Assembly: GCA_034770075.1 (NCBI GenBank)
Contig: CM068385.1
Location: 58,780,939-58,844,938, forward strand
From: Aralia elata
Lineage: Eukaryota > Streptophyta > Magnoliopsida > Apiales > Araliaceae
Direction: 5' to 3'
Length of the DNA stretch: 64,000 nucleotides
Made by a program: the position numbers and the translations under genes. This document shows positions 1-11,709 of the stretch, piece by piece. The notes beneath the pieces are model-generated. The model did not search any database. It had not been told where the DNA came from and saw only the letters and a program-made list of their open reading frames with translations. Each line of letters opens with the position of its first letter. Position 1 is the stretch's first letter.

Positions 1-1002
1 GCATCAAATGTGATAAAGCAACATCTTAAATATTTAATACTTGCCTTGTGTGACACAACAAACTCATATTAAATATTTAATACTCTATCGCTTTACCATG
101 CTAGAAGGCGACGTTCGATATTCCAAATATCTTTGAACGCTTAGGACTTAATATAATTACTTTGAGGGATTTGTTATTATTAATCTCATCTTGTTTAGCG
201 CGCATGCACATATATATATATATATAAAATACGCGTCATATTATTTTACATGCGAAGCATGTTGGATAATATATAATATATATATAATAAGCATGCACAT
301 ATAGAATATTATATTCTACCCGGACTGATTATGGACTTTTATTCTAGTTTGGTTCACTAGAGCCACCAAGTGAACCAAAAGGTCAAACCTAGGGTGCAAG
401 AATAAAATTTAAATATAACTATTACATTTAAACCCGGGCTCCATTACAAACGGGTCTTCAAGCGCTCCTTGCTCCTTTGTCTCCAATTCTTCAAAAATTT
501 AATTCTAACTATTCCTATTACATAAACTATTTACTATAAATAGAAACCTTGATCAGTACATAGGAGGGAGATAGAATTTACATTAAGGAAAAATTAGAGA
601 AGACGAGGTACGCAGACCCCATTTATAAAAACCCATACATTCAAGTATCCACTAAAATAAATCCAATCACACATTGGTCAACAGTCCATAATCAATCCCT
701 ATTTATTATCATACATATCTCTATATGTATCAATAAATAATATTCATCCCATGAATAATAAAACCATTCCATATATGCATTGATATCAATTAATGGGCAA
801 AAGTTTTGCTAATATTTAGTTTTGAAACAAAATAAACTCTTTTATTTTAATCAAAAACCAAATCCAAATTAAACTCCTTTAATTTTAGCAATCTGAAATC
901 CTATTCCAGATAAAATAAACTCTTTTATTTTAAACTTTTATCAATTAAATAAACCATTTATTTTAATTGAGAAAAACAAAAAAATTTCAAAGTCTTGACA
1001 CC

Positions 1003-1130
1003 GGCGCGGCCGCGCTCCATTTTGAACTAGGAGCGGCGCGGCCGCGCTGCACCCCAGGAAACGTTTTTCTGGGTTAGGGCGCGGCCGCGCTCCAGAATGA
1101 ACTGGAAGCGGCGCGGCCGCGCCGCGATGC
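1003..1130. other. GC-rich palindromic island in AT-rich element X'
   Basis: Four copies of a GCGCGGCCGCGC-type palindrome lie within about 125 bp of otherwise AT-rich interior, spaced by short phrases resembling tggagcg/gaactgg. Similar GC blocks occur in element A's LTRs (4699-4755, 5550-5605 and the matching 5' LTR positions) and at 52,944 in X. The function is unknown. Confidence 0.7.
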
Positions 1131-1224
1131 AGAATCAGAAAAATTTTTCTTGCCCAAAAATTCGAACGTTTCGCATATCAATTCATACATGGAATCATCA
1201 AGATCGATAATTAGCACATGATTA

Positions 1225-1237
1225 GGCTCTGATACCA
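1225..1237 (-). promoter_or_regulatory. Primer-binding site of element X' (tRNA-iMet type)
   Basis: The minus strand reads TGGTATCAGAGCC, the usual plant initiator-Met PBS, one base inside the LTR end. It primes minus-strand DNA synthesis. This whole region is deleted in the inverted copy near 52,936. Confidence 0.85.
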
Positions 1238-1238
1238 C

Positions 1239-3029
1239 TGTTAGGTTTGTATATAGCGCGAACATGTAATCAAATTACATAAATAGTGCGGAAGCGCGAT
1301 AAAACGGATTTTAAAATTTTATACAAACCATCACCATGATCGATCAATGTGCTCAATTAACGATATAAACGAAAGAGAAAGAGAATAAGAATTATACCCT
1401 CGTAAAACAAAGCTTCCTCGGGTACAAGTTCAACTCCTAGTCCTTCGTGTTCTCCTCGAATGCTACGGTGTGATTCCTTCCTTTGATCAACGTTAGCCAC
1501 CCAAGTGTTTGGCCTCTAGAGGTGATCCACCAAGGAAGAACAAGTATTCAAGAAGTTGGGTATTTGCCAAAACCCTAGTTTCTATCTCTATAGAAATTGT
1601 AAGTACTCTCCACAATCTAATGCAAGAGTGTGTAACCCTAATCTATGATAAGACCCCTCTTATTTATAGATGTAGGAATAACCCTTCCCTAAACTATTTA
1701 GGATTAGGGTTTGTATTATAATTAAACTCCTTTAATTAATAATGTTCCTAATCCAATTAGGAATCCATGGGAGAGTACTTCTATTAAATAATAGTAAAAG
1801 TAATAATAATAATAAGACTCCTCTTATTAATTTATATTTAATATTTCCAAAATATTAAATAATAAATATTAAGCTATTTAATTTATTCTATCTCCATAGA
1901 GTAAATTAAATACACTTAACTTATTATTACAATTATGCCATTTACTTCTTAAATAAATATTTTCCTTTTGCGGTGTGACCCTTTAGGTTCTCCATATTAA
2001 ACCGGTTGTGAATAAATCAATTAGAACAATTCTAATCTTATTTAAATAAATAAATTAAACTATTTAATTCATTTAAATAAATAATATTTATTCTACAATA
2101 AGGGTAAGCCCCCTTAGCGATCAACGACTTTCCAGATAATATAGATTTCAACATCAATCATAAAAGAACCTTTGAGTAAATAGTTACCGTACAATTCAAT
2201 CCTTCTACCATACAATGTCCCAATTAAATATAAGATATGGATTTACTGTCAAGTCTTATTTTATTTAATTATATGTATTTCGATTCCCAAATGCACAACT
2301 CTAATTAATGCAAATTAGAAACTCCTTTCTAATTTCATTCTGCCTTGGCCAAGGACTACTGAGTTATCATTTATCGAATCACATAGGACATACACATCTT
2401 TTACTAGACGAGGTAGATTCTTTGTTGATCATTCACCTATCTCCATGTATAACTATTTATACCCAATCATACCCTTTGATATACCCACAAGGTCTTAAGG
2501 GACATGTCAAAGTATAACTCATCATACACAAGATACTATGATGATCTCAAGTCCAAGGATCACTTGTACTACTATCACTAGAGGAATTCCTATTGACAGG
2601 CGAGTAAAACTCCATTAGGTATTCCTTAGCGAGCCACGTTCAGTGAACTTATTCTCTAATAAGCACCTACATACTTGCTTTAGTGTCTCCACACAAATGA
2701 TTATGAGATCAATCATCCTCTTCCTAAGAGCAAGCAACGTATGTACTAATCTATCCGGATCCACTAATCCCCAATTTAGTAATCCAACGATTAGGAACAA
2801 TTTTAGTTTGTGAGCTATCTAGAATTTAGATCTCATTAGCATGATCACCATCATGATTCTAAAAGCATTGCTCAAAACTATGGGTTTATCACATTTAATA
2901 TAACAGCACTATGTAGATAATATAAAATGCCTTTTGAGAAAATCAATTCTTTATTAATAAATGAATAAGATTACAAAGTATATGCTATATCATATCAAAT
3001 ATGATTGGCTTGTGTCCATACTACTTTCA
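1239..3029 (-). repeat. LTR of element X' (1791 bp)
   Basis: It is bounded by TG and CA and abuts a PBS on its inner side. The outer boundary is fixed by comparison with copy X at 51322. The interior is AT-rich. Flanking bases 3030-3034 (AGATA) would be the target duplication, but the far end of the element is outside the window, so this cannot be tested. Confidence 0.75.
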
Positions 3030-3304
3030 AGATAAACCTGCCCTGAAGGTTTACTATGGAAGGTTCTTGAGCATCATACTGAAGAAAAGGCTGAAAAACA
3101 AAATTGGGGATGATGAGGGAGAAACCCTAAATGTCCACAAAATTATGTCACCCAAATTGTTTGACAATTGGAAGAAGAACCCCATGGAGGACAAGAAGTT
3201 GAGAATATCTTGTAGCAGCAGCAAATGGATTTTAAAGGCAGGCAAAGGGAAGAGGAAAGCTAGTACATTGAAGGATGAGTCATCTCGATCTGAAGACTTT
3301 TCAT
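3030..3304 (+). pseudogene. Unidentified ORF remnant, 5' piece (split by element A)
   Basis: The open frame reads from the X' boundary to the TTCAT target site of element A. The product is lysine-rich, with a short hydrophobic stretch near its start (ALKVYYGRFLSIILKK) and a basic tail before the insertion. An ATG at 3001 lies inside the X' LTR and is not a credible start. When A and one TSD copy are removed, codons run without a break into 16822 and on to 17645. The family is not recognised; it may be an extra ORF of an older retroelement rather than a host gene. Confidence 0.6.
3300..3304. repeat. Target-site duplication TTCAT, left of element A
   Basis: The five bases before the TGTGACG terminus match 16817-16821 exactly. 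Confidence 0.9.
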
Positions 3305-6300
3305 TGTGACGCCCCCAAATTCTGACGTTACTGTCTCAAATTTGGTCTGTCACGTTCTAACACAATAATGACATAAAACTAATGCAGCGAAAAAGATAGA
3401 ATAAATTACATTGATTTAATATAATTATTCTCGTCCCAAGGTCTCGCAACCGTTACTACAATACTATCCAAAAGTCTAGATCCATCTAAACATACTATTA
3501 ATACATAGTCGAACTTAAAATAACATCATGGAAAATCTTCTTCTTAAGGAAAACAAAGCTACTCCGTAGTTTTGCCCTTTCCCTTATCCTTGCCTGAAGG
3601 TTCACCTCGCTCTGTCTTAACTGAAAGGTTTTAAGAAAGCAAGAATGAGCAACAAATTTGCCCAGCAAGTAATATAGCAATAAGGTGAACAATTAAAAGT
3701 TTGATGTCTCGAGAATATAAGGGATAGTTCGAGAATATTATGAATTATCAATTATTTCGAATAAAGTTGTTATGAACGCATAATCTCAATAAGATTCAAG
3801 AAATAATCCTAACAAAGTTCGAGATGCAAAACACTGAGTAGTCCCAAAGGACTAAGAACTCCTGCTAGAATTAACAGTTTTTATACTGAAAATTCAATAA
3901 AAACAAGTACACAGGTGATCAGCCTGTAGTACCCCAGATTATGCATAACTGTCACATGCTTATAAGTAGGCACGTCGGTTCCCCGACAATATATAGTTTT
4001 CCCCTTTTTTTCGGGTTGTTCATCTCAGTAGATAAGAGTCCTTACCAAGACAATTGGTTTGGAATAGCTTTCTAACACATGTATACTAGTCTAACCAAAA
4101 CAATGGTTTAGACAACTTTTATAATCATATTCAATGATTTAATGAATACCAATACTCGCAATGAGGTTTAAGGGATATTAATCTTAAACCAAACTTTAGA
4201 ATATGAATAACAGTTTATAAAGCATAAGAGTCATTGTCACATACTTGTATGATACATGAATATACAAGTTTACATGCTTGCTCAATAAAGAGAAAGGGTT
4301 CGAATACTTGCACAATATACCACATCCTGCTCGAATGTAAATTGAGTAGGGTTAAAGGAAACTTGCTTGTTTGCTCAGCTACAAATACTCTATCTTTAAT
4401 TTAAATTGTGTTGAAATGACCTAATCATTAATAAGTCGGTTCCTTAATTAGTATAACATTCTTACAAGTGGTTACGCACCACATAGTTTTAACACACAAT
4501 CACGTAGGTGGAAATATGATCCTTATTCATAAATCCTCATCTCAGCTAAATGAGTTAGCAAATCTAAAATATCTCAACTCTAAGCATCAACATAAGCTCT
4601 AACACATATCATATTAGTTCAATCATGCAATACAACTTAAAACATTCATATACACATGCTGCAAAAATCAAAATTTCAAATTAAACAGTTGGCCTTCCTG
4701 GTGACCTGCGCGGGCGCGCAATTTTTGCCTTGAGGAGTGGCGCGGCCGCGCCACCCTCTGGTCAGGCCAAAAATGCATTTTCATTATGCTCGACCCTAGA
4801 TATTCATAGCATGCTAGTTATTGTTATACATCAAACTACACATGTTTATGTTCCCGTTAACTTGGTCTATAACTCTAGCATGCTCATTTAAAACTCATTT
4901 GAAAGTTATACGGTTCTAAGTCGAAAACTTCTACACTTTAGGCCAAACAAGTCCACTTCACACATAGTCTGCTATTATGATCGAACTATTGTATAATATG
5001 ACTAGACAATACTTAATACGCATGCTCGGATGTAAATAACATATGCACATGCTAAACACATAGCTTATACTTGAAGTTCATGCATTAAACATGCTCGTAC
5101 ATGTCAAAATAATACCTAGCTAAATGGTGATCATACAATTTATATCTAGAGGCATAATGAATCCTATTATTCATGCTTGTATGGTCAGGACACACTTTCC
5201 GTAACATTTGACAACAATAGTTCTCATGTTTGAAGTTTTCTCGACAATTTTCACATTAGACTATCTAAACTCGCTTAACACTTCTATGGGACTCTTGGTA
5301 TGCACTTATACATATATTTAGACCACATGTACATGCTTGTAATCTCCTAACACCAAAGGTACAAGGTTTGTTACGTGATAGCTTACAAACTCTAAGTTTT
5401 CTTTTAGAAATTTGTTATAACCAAGCTAACACAACTCATTTCATGTAAGACTATCTCATACCACGTACTAGGTACACACATGGGCTTATTGAAGCTAGAC
5501 TAACATGCTCATGACACTTGAAGAATCAAAAACTGGGATTCCCATTCTGGGGCACGGCGCGCGCGCGCCTGGTTTGGCCTAGGGAGCGGCGCGCCCGCGC
5601 AGCTCCTTGGCTAAACCAGGAAGCTCCCTGTTTCCGCGAATTCTTCAAACCCAAACACAAATTCCTTTACTCAAACATGTCAATGATCAGCCACATTGTT
5701 ATTATAGATACATATAAACTCAACAAACATCATGCTAACAATTCCCAACAATTAATTCATGCATATCTAATAATTTGCCAATATTGAAATTAAACAACAT
5801 TATTACCTTCTTGAAGCTTGAAACAAGAATTCCTCCAATCTCAGATTACTAACTTATCAGAACTCAGCAAGTGAATTTAGAGAAGAGATGAACTCAATTT
5901 ATAGAGAAACTATTAACCGTGCAAAGCTTATACCCATTGTGATTAACCAATGTGAAGAAGAGAAGTTTACTGGGCAAATATGGTTTGGTGAAATAGTGAG
6001 GAAACACTATTTGGGCCACTCCCCATTCATCATGGGGCTACTGATGTTTTGCAAGGAAGATGAACTAGGCTTGTAGTCTTTTTGCAAAGCACGTAAATGA
6101 AGAATTTAAGCAAGAAAGTGACACTCTTTTTGGGACAAAAGAACTCAGACTTTCCAGCAATGCTTATTAGCATACTTGATTTAATAAAATGCAGACTTAG
6201 AAATGCTAGTCATATTGTATCAATTAAATTTACAGGCGTATATATCATATAATCCATGTACACATTAAGTACGGTAAAATTTCCTTAATCACCACACCTA

Positions 6301-7120
6301 ATTATTCAGTGTACATTATTATCTCACCATTCATCATATTACAGTAATATTTGAGTATGAAAATAATTATCATGTAACAAATACTAATTACCTCATATAA
6401 TTTAAAGGTATTTTATTTGAGTATTATTAACTCATACTTTTTGATAAAACTTTATTATTATATATATATATATTCACATACCATGTTAAAATAAATATTT
6501 AGTAATAAATATTTATTTACTAAATTCATTTCCTTTCCTTAATTAAAATACACATTTAGTAGTTCCACCATGCCACAAACACTCCTTTATATCATTTAAT
6601 AAATTATAGCATTCAACCTACCTTTACTATAAGGTTTTATTCGGTACATCTTCATACATTAATGCAACGCATCAAATTGTCACACATGCTATTTCATATA
6701 ATTTAAAGGTTATGCATACTCACATTATTTAATGAATTATATGAATACTCACGCGTGCTAATGTCGCGAAAATATATCATGCTACATAACCATAATTTAA
6801 ACAATCAATAATAGTTATTGCATCACGTTGCCATGCTAGGCACATTTCACAAGTTTAATAAACTTCATTATCAATCTTGTCGTATTCTGAATCATCATAC
6901 ACTTCTTCGATTTTAAAAAGTATCATCACACTTCATGCCACATAACTCATGTGTAACTAAAATAAATTTGTTTCTTATTAAATCAATCTTTTAGTAAATA
7001 CACAAGAAATCATCTTATCGCATTACTACTAAAATGGACATATCACATATACTTATATTCGAATAAATATTCAACTTAAATAATTAATATTAATATTATT
7101 CAAAATTCTCGGGTATTACA
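3305..7120 (-). repeat. 3' LTR of element A
   Basis: On the plus strand it begins TGTGACGCCCCC and ends GGGTATTACA; both ends are TG...CA. It carries the same TATA motif (5896-5902), splice-donor match and GC islands as the 5' LTR. Small ATG-started ORFs inside it, such as 5888-6076, are repeated in the other LTR and look like chance ORFs. Confidence 0.93.
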
Positions 7121-7133
7121 TCCTCCCCCCTTA
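7121..7133 (-). promoter_or_regulatory. Polypurine tract of element A
   Basis: The minus strand reads TAAGGGGGGAGGA directly against the 3' LTR. It is the expected primer for plus-strand synthesis. Element B has a close match at 41637-41650. Confidence 0.85.
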
Positions 7134-7164
7134 TAAGAATTCCATCCTCGGAATTGATACAAGG

Positions 7165-7626
7165 TTACACAAACAAATGGGCATAATCCCTTCTCATCTT
7201 ACTCTCTAACTCCCACGTAGCCTCTTCGGCGTCGTGGTTTCGCCAAACTACTTTTACAGAAGATATAACTTTATTCCTCAAGGTTTGCTCTTTCTTATCT
7301 AATATTTGGACAGGAATTTCCTCATAAGTCAAATTCTTCTCTACTTGAATCGGCTCATAGGATATCACGTGCTTATAGTCGGGTATGTACGGACGTAACA
7401 CGGAGATGTGAAACACATTGTGGATGTGTTCCAGCTCAGGCGGTAAGGCTACCATATACGCCACTTCGCCCACTCGCTTCAAGACTTCGAATGGTCCTAT
7501 GAACATCGGACTCAATTTCCCTTTCTTACCAAATCTGATCTTTCCTTTCCAGGGAGATACTTTTAAGAATACGAAACTACCGACTTCAAAGTCTCGGTCT
7601 TGACGATGCAAATCTGCATACTTCTT
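7165..7626 (-). pseudogene. Element A integrase C-terminus with chromodomain (separated by a nonsense codon)
   Basis: This is the end of pol, downstream of TAG at 7627-7629 and in the same frame. Visible parts are a GPF/Y-like region (FIGPFEVLKR to VSVLRPY-like) followed by a chromodomain of about 55 residues with aromatic and acidic positions typical of Tekay elements (VKVVWRNHDAEEATWE). Chromodomains of this class are thought to guide integration into heterochromatin. Element B has GCTCAGGATCGTCAGAAG at the matching place, so the stop arose from a CAG glutamine codon by C-to-T change. Confidence 0.88.
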
Positions 7627-10600
7627 CTAACGATCTTGAGCGGCTACTAATCTGGCTCTTATTGTTGTTACCACATCGGCCGTCTGTTGAACTATTTCCG
7701 GCCCCAAAAGTCGTCGTTCTCTGACTTCATCCCAACACAACGGTGTTCTGCACTTCCTCCCATAGAGAGCTTCGTACGGTGGCATACCGATACTCGCGTG
7801 ATGACTATTATTGTAAGTGAATTCTACTAGGGATAAATGATCATCCCAATTCCCTTTGAAATCCATTATGCAAGCTCGAAGTATATCTTCTACTGTCTGT
7901 ATGGTTCGTTCACTTTGTCCGTCTCTCTGAGGATGATAAGCGGTACTCAACCTCAATTGTGTTCCCATTCGTTCTTGTAAGCTTTTCCAGAAATTCGACG
8001 TGAAACGCGGGTCTCGATCGGAGACGATTGACACTGGCACTCCATGTCGCGAAACTATTTCCTTCACGTATAAATTTGCTAATTGGTTAAGGTTGAAATG
8101 AATCTTGATCAGTAGAAAATGAGCTGTCTTTGTTAATCGATCCACGATAACCCAGATGACATCAAAACCGTTCTGTGCGACTAGAAGTCCCACCACAAAG
8201 TCCATCGTAATGTGCTCCCATTTCCACTCCGGTATTTCCAGCGGTTGAAGTAGACCACTCGGTCTTTGATGTTCTGCTTTGACTCGTTGGCAAGTAAGAC
8301 ATCTACTGACGTACTCCGCAACCTCTCGCTTCAGATTGGGCCACCAAAAATGTTGTCGTAGATCTCGGTACATCTTCGTTCCTCCAGGATGAACAGAACA
8401 TATCGTGCTATGTGCCTCGCGCAAAATTTCCTCCCTTAGTTCAGCAATAGCTGGCACCCAAACTTGATTTTCGAATCTCAAAATACCATCTTTATCCATT
8501 CGGAATTTTTCTTCCTCACTCCCTGTTATCTGCTTCTTTATCTTCTCGCACTCCTCATCCGTTTCTTGTGCTTCTTTGATTCGATCCAATAATGTTGGAC
8601 GAGCTTCCATTACAAACAACTTTTCACTGGGCCCTCGAGGTTCCCCAACTTCTATTTCCAATTTTTCCATGTCCCTTATTAACTCCTCCTGAGTTGTCAA
8701 TGTGAACAGTTTCTCCCTTCCTTTCCTACTTAGCGCGTCAGCTACTACGTTGGCCTTTCCCGGGTGATAAAGAATTTCGCAGTCATAATCCTTGATTAAT
8801 TCCAACCACCTCCTTTGTCTCATATTTAGCTCCTTCTGTGTGAAAATATACTTCAGAATTTTGTGGTCCGTATATATCTCACATTTTTCTTCGTACAGGT
8901 AGTGCCTCCAAATTTTTAACGCAAAAACTACTGCCGCTAGCTCCAAGTCATGAGTAGGGTATCGTTTTTCATAATCCTTCAATTGTCGTGACGCGTATGC
9001 AATGACTTTGTCGTGTTGCATAAGCACACAACCGAGCCCTTTCTGCGACGCATCACTATACACCACAAATCCTCCCGTACCATCTGGTAAGGATAATACA
9101 GGTGCCTCGCTTAACCTCTTCTTCAGTTCTTGAAAACTCTCTTCGCATTTGTCCGTCCACACAAACTTCACTGTCTTTCTTGTTAGATTGGTCAACGGGG
9201 TCGCTATCTTAGAAAAATCTTGGATAAATCTTCGATAATACCCAGCTAACCCCAGAAAACTTCTTACTTCTGTCGGCGTCCTTGGTTGTTCCCAACCACT
9301 AACAGCCTCCACCTTCGCAGGGTCCACTGAAATCCCATTCTTGTCTATCACGTGTCCCAAGAATTGAACCTTCTCCATCCAGAATTCACACTTAGAAAAT
9401 TTTGCGTACATCTTCTCCTTCCTTAGTGCTTCCAACACCATCTTTAAATGTTCGGCGTGCTCTTCTTTGGTTTTTGAGTAGATTAGGATGTCATCAATGA
9501 AAACTACTACAAACTTATCCAAGTATGGCTTGAAAACTCGATTCATCAAGTCCATGAAAGCTGCTGGGGCGTTGGTCAAACCGAACGACATCACTAAAAA
9601 TTCATAGTGTCCATATCGGGTTCGAAACGCCGTCTTCGGAATATCTTCCTCTCGTACCTTCAGTTGATGATAACCTGTTCGTAGATCTATCTTAGAGAAG
9701 CACTTTGCTCCCTTCAATTGATCGAAAAGATCATCTATCCTTGGTAATGGATATCTATTCTTGATCGTTACTTTGTTCAACTCTCGATAGTCGATACAAA
9801 GCCTCATCGATCCATCTTTCTTTTTGACGAATAACACTGGTGCTCCCCAAGGAGACACACTCGGCCGAATATAACCCTTATCTAATAATTCCTGCAACTG
9901 TATCATTAATTCCTTCATTTCCACCGGTGTCATATGATACGGAGCTTTCAAAATCGGTGCAGTTCCCGGTGCTAAATCTATCACGAATTCGATTTCTCTG
10001 TCTGGCGGAAGGCCAGGCAGATCATTAGGAAACACGTCTTGAAATTCTCTCACTACTGATATATCTTTCGCTTCTACCCCCTTCTTCTGGGTATCTGAAA
10101 TATAGGCTAAATAACCCACACATCCTTTCTTTAATAATTTCTTGGCCTGCATCATCGTAAGATAGCGGGATTGCTTAAGCGATGAGCTACCATAAAACAC
10201 TACCTTAGACCGATTTGAAGTCTGAAGGTTCACACTTTTCTTTCGACAATCGATCATTGCAGCGTGGCTGGATAACCAATCCATTCCTAATATCACGTCA
10301 AACTCTCCCGGTCTTATCGGAATCAAGTCTACACTTAGTTCGTGACCTCTAATGTTCGCAGAACAATCTCGGTAAACGAACTCTACGGGAATTACTTCCT
10401 TATTCGCAATCTCTATGTTCAAAGGGTTTTCTAATCGTTCTTGGGGTAAGTTCAAACGTGCAGCAAAATCTTCAGACACAAAGGAACAGGTAGCACCCGA
10501 ATCAAATAATACATAAGCATTTATATTATTGATTGGTACAATACCTGACACCACATCCTTTTCGGCAACTGCGTCTTGGACGGTCATGTTAAAAGTTCGG

Positions 10601-10878
10601 GTCATCGAGCGGTTGGGTTGTGCCGGTCCACCTATCATCAGCTTGCTTCCCCCTTGATTGTCGTTTCCCCCGGTGTTCCCCTTCTTCAGGCAGTCCTTAA
10701 TATGGTGTTCAGTCGAGCCGCAACCAAAACATCCGCGGATTTTCTTCGGCTTTGGACAATGGGGTGCAATGTGCCCTTCTTGGCCGCAGTTGAAACAAAC
10801 ACTGCGTCCTTTCCAGCATTCCCCTTGATGATTCTTTCCACATTTAGAGCATACCTCAGCCCTTTTCTTAAATCCTCC
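7627..10878 (-). CDS. Element A zinc knuckles-PR-RT-RNase H-INT polyprotein ORF
   Basis: The frame is open from the TAG at 10879 to the TAG at 7627. Numbering from the Met at 10638: aspartic protease DSG at 46-48; RT with FIDD at 380-383; RNase H with D529, E566 and D591; INT zinc finger H743, H750, C780, C783; DDE triad D813, D874, E910. Upstream of that Met the frame carries three zinc knuckles (10650-10850), including C-X2-C-X4-H-X4-C, which belong to gag. Gag and pol share one frame, as usual for Tekay elements. The enzymes copy and integrate the element in virus-like particles and the nucleus. All catalytic residues are present, but the chromodomain end is cut off by the stop. Confidence 0.92.
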   Translation of the reverse strand, partial: GGFKKRAEVCSKCGKNHQGECWKGRSVCFNCGQEGHIAPHCPKPKKIRGCFGCGSTEHHIKDCLKKGNTGGNDNQGGSKLMIGGPAQPNRSMTRTFNMTVQDAVAEKDVVSGIVPINNINAYVLFDSGATCSFVSEDFAARLNLPQERLENPLNIEIANKEVIPVEFVYRDCSANIRGHELSVDLIPIRPGEFDVILGMDWLSSHAAMIDCRKKSVNLQTSNRSKVVFYGSSSLKQSRYLTMMQAKKLLKKGCVGYLAYISDTQKKGVEAKDISVVREFQDVFPNDLPGLPPDREIEFVIDLAPGTAPILKAPYHMTPVEMKELMIQLQELLDKGYIRPSVSPWGAPVLFVKKKDGSMRLCIDYRELNKVTIKNRYPLPRIDDLFDQLKGAKCFSKIDLRTGYHQLKVREEDIPKTAFRTRYGHYEFLVMSFGLTNAPAAFMDLMNRVFKPYLDKFVVVFIDDILIYSKTKEEHAEHLKMVLEALRKEKMYAKFSKCEFWMEKVQFLGHVIDKNGISVDPAKVEAVSGWEQPRTPTEVRSFLGLAGYYRRFIQDFSKIATPLTNLTRKTVKFVWTDKCEESFQELKKRLSEAPVLSLPDGTGGFVVYSDASQKGLGCVLMQHDKVIAYASRQLKDYEKRYPTHDLELAAVVFALKIWRHYLYEEKCEIYTDHKILKYIFTQKELNMRQRRWLELIKDYDCEILYHPGKANVVADALSRKGREKLFTLTTQEELIRDMEKLEIEVGEPRGPSEKLFVMEARPTLLDRIKEAQETDEECEKIKKQITGSEEEKFRMDKDGILRFENQVWVPAIAELREEILREAHSTICSVHPGGTKMYRDLRQHFWWPNLKREVAEYVSRCLTCQRVKAEHQRPSGLLQPLEIPEWKWEHITMDFVVGLLVAQNGFDVIWVIVDRLTKTAHFLLIKIHFNLNQLANLYVKEIVSRHGVPVSIVSDRDPRFTSNFWKSLQERMGTQLRLSTAYHPQRDGQSERTIQTVEDILRACIMDFKGNWDDHLSLVEFTYNNSHHASIGMPPYEALYGRKCRTPLCWDEVRERRLLGPEIVQQTADVVTTIRARLVAAQDR

Positions 10879-10950
10879 CTAATAACTTCCCGACTGGTTT
10901 CTTCGGTTGTTGTTATTGTTGTTATCCCACTTCCTTTTTTCTAAATTGCT

Positions 10951-11697
10951 TCATCCACTGCTACTTCCCCCACGACTTTCTCCTCCAGAATTCTTATTCT
11001 TTTTCTCCTTGTTGTACTGACTTAACGCCTCGCTACCTCCCTCAGCAATGATCGCCTTCTCCAACAGTGTGGCGAACGAATCGATTTGAAGAACTGACAC
11101 CTTGTTGAATAACCAAGGTTTCAGTCCTAACTCAAAGCGTCTAGCCTTCCTTTCTTCGGTGTCGACATAGTGTGTAGCGAATCGTGCGAGCTCGTTGAAT
11201 CTTGCTGCATACTGAGCTACCGTCATTTCACCTTGCTTCAGTTCCAAGAATTTAATCTCCATCTTATTCTTCATGCTCTTCGGGAAGTAATTCTCGAAGA
11301 ACAGAGTGGTAAACCTATCCCAGGCTATCACTCCTTCACCCGCTCTTTGTTGATTGGCTTCCCACCAGTAATTCGCTTCACCCTTCATCATATAAGTAGC
11401 GAATATCGTCTTCTGATCTTCTCCCACTTGAGCAATAGCAAACGCCTTTTCCATTTCCTTGATCCAGGTTTGTGCTTCGATGGGATCGGTAGTTCCCTTA
11501 AACTCGGGTGGTCCTACACTCTTAAAATCTTTGAAGTTCGTTATTGGTGCAGCTAAGGGGTTGGGGTGTACTGGTTCGTTGTTCCTTCCCCGCAGGGCTT
11601 CTCCTAGCAAGTCTACTAGTCGTTGAATGGGGTCCGTCCGGTTCTCTTCGTTATTGACCGACTCATTCAACTCAGCGATTCTACGTCTGGGCGGCAT
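10951..11697 (-). pseudogene. Element A gag (capsid region), ends at a nonsense codon
   Basis: It starts at MPPRRR (ATG 11697-11695), the start shared with element B; the Met 12 bases upstream is less likely. The retrotransposon gag core includes WIKEMEKAF, a YWWEANQQR segment and FLELKQGEMTVAQYAARF. TGA at 10951-10953 and TAG at 10879-10881 interrupt the same frame before the zinc knuckles, so the intact gag would have continued into pol. Both stops fit single C-to-T changes from CGA and CAG. An acceptor-like TTGTGTTACAG sits three bases upstream of the ATG. Confidence 0.88.
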
Positions 11698-11709
11698 TTT
11701 CTGTAACAC

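Larger units (their letters stand above)
1..3029 (-). mobile_element. Element X' (partial LTR retrotransposon): LTR, PBS and non-coding interior
   Basis: Reading the minus strand, an LTR beginning TGAAAGTAG runs from 3029 to 1239 and ends CCTAACA. It is followed by one base and a primer-binding site complementary to initiator-methionine tRNA, then about 1.2 kb of interior with no credible ORF, cut by the window edge. A second copy in inverted orientation lies at 51322-54007 and confirms the 3029 boundary, because similarity stops exactly at the TG/CA terminus. No gag or pol is visible, so the lineage is unknown; it could be a large non-autonomous element or an autonomous one whose coding part lies outside the window. 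Confidence 0.75.

Noticed and set aside
1225..1240. tRNA gene signals (GGCTCTGATACCA here and similar at 12974, 47670, 63001)
   Set aside because: Only 13-16 bases complementary to a tRNA 3' end, each beside an LTR; these are primer-binding sites.
1074..1265. 63-codon minus-strand ORF
   Set aside because: It spans an LTR end, the PBS and the GC island; it has no domain.
3001..3029. ATG at 3001 as the start of the ORF remnant
   Set aside because: These bases belong to the X' LTR, as shown by copy X near 51,330-51,350.
5888..6076. 62-codon ORF repeated at 15568-15756
   Set aside because: It overlaps the reverse strand of the LTR TATA box and first-exon region in both LTRs; no domain and wrong strand for the element.
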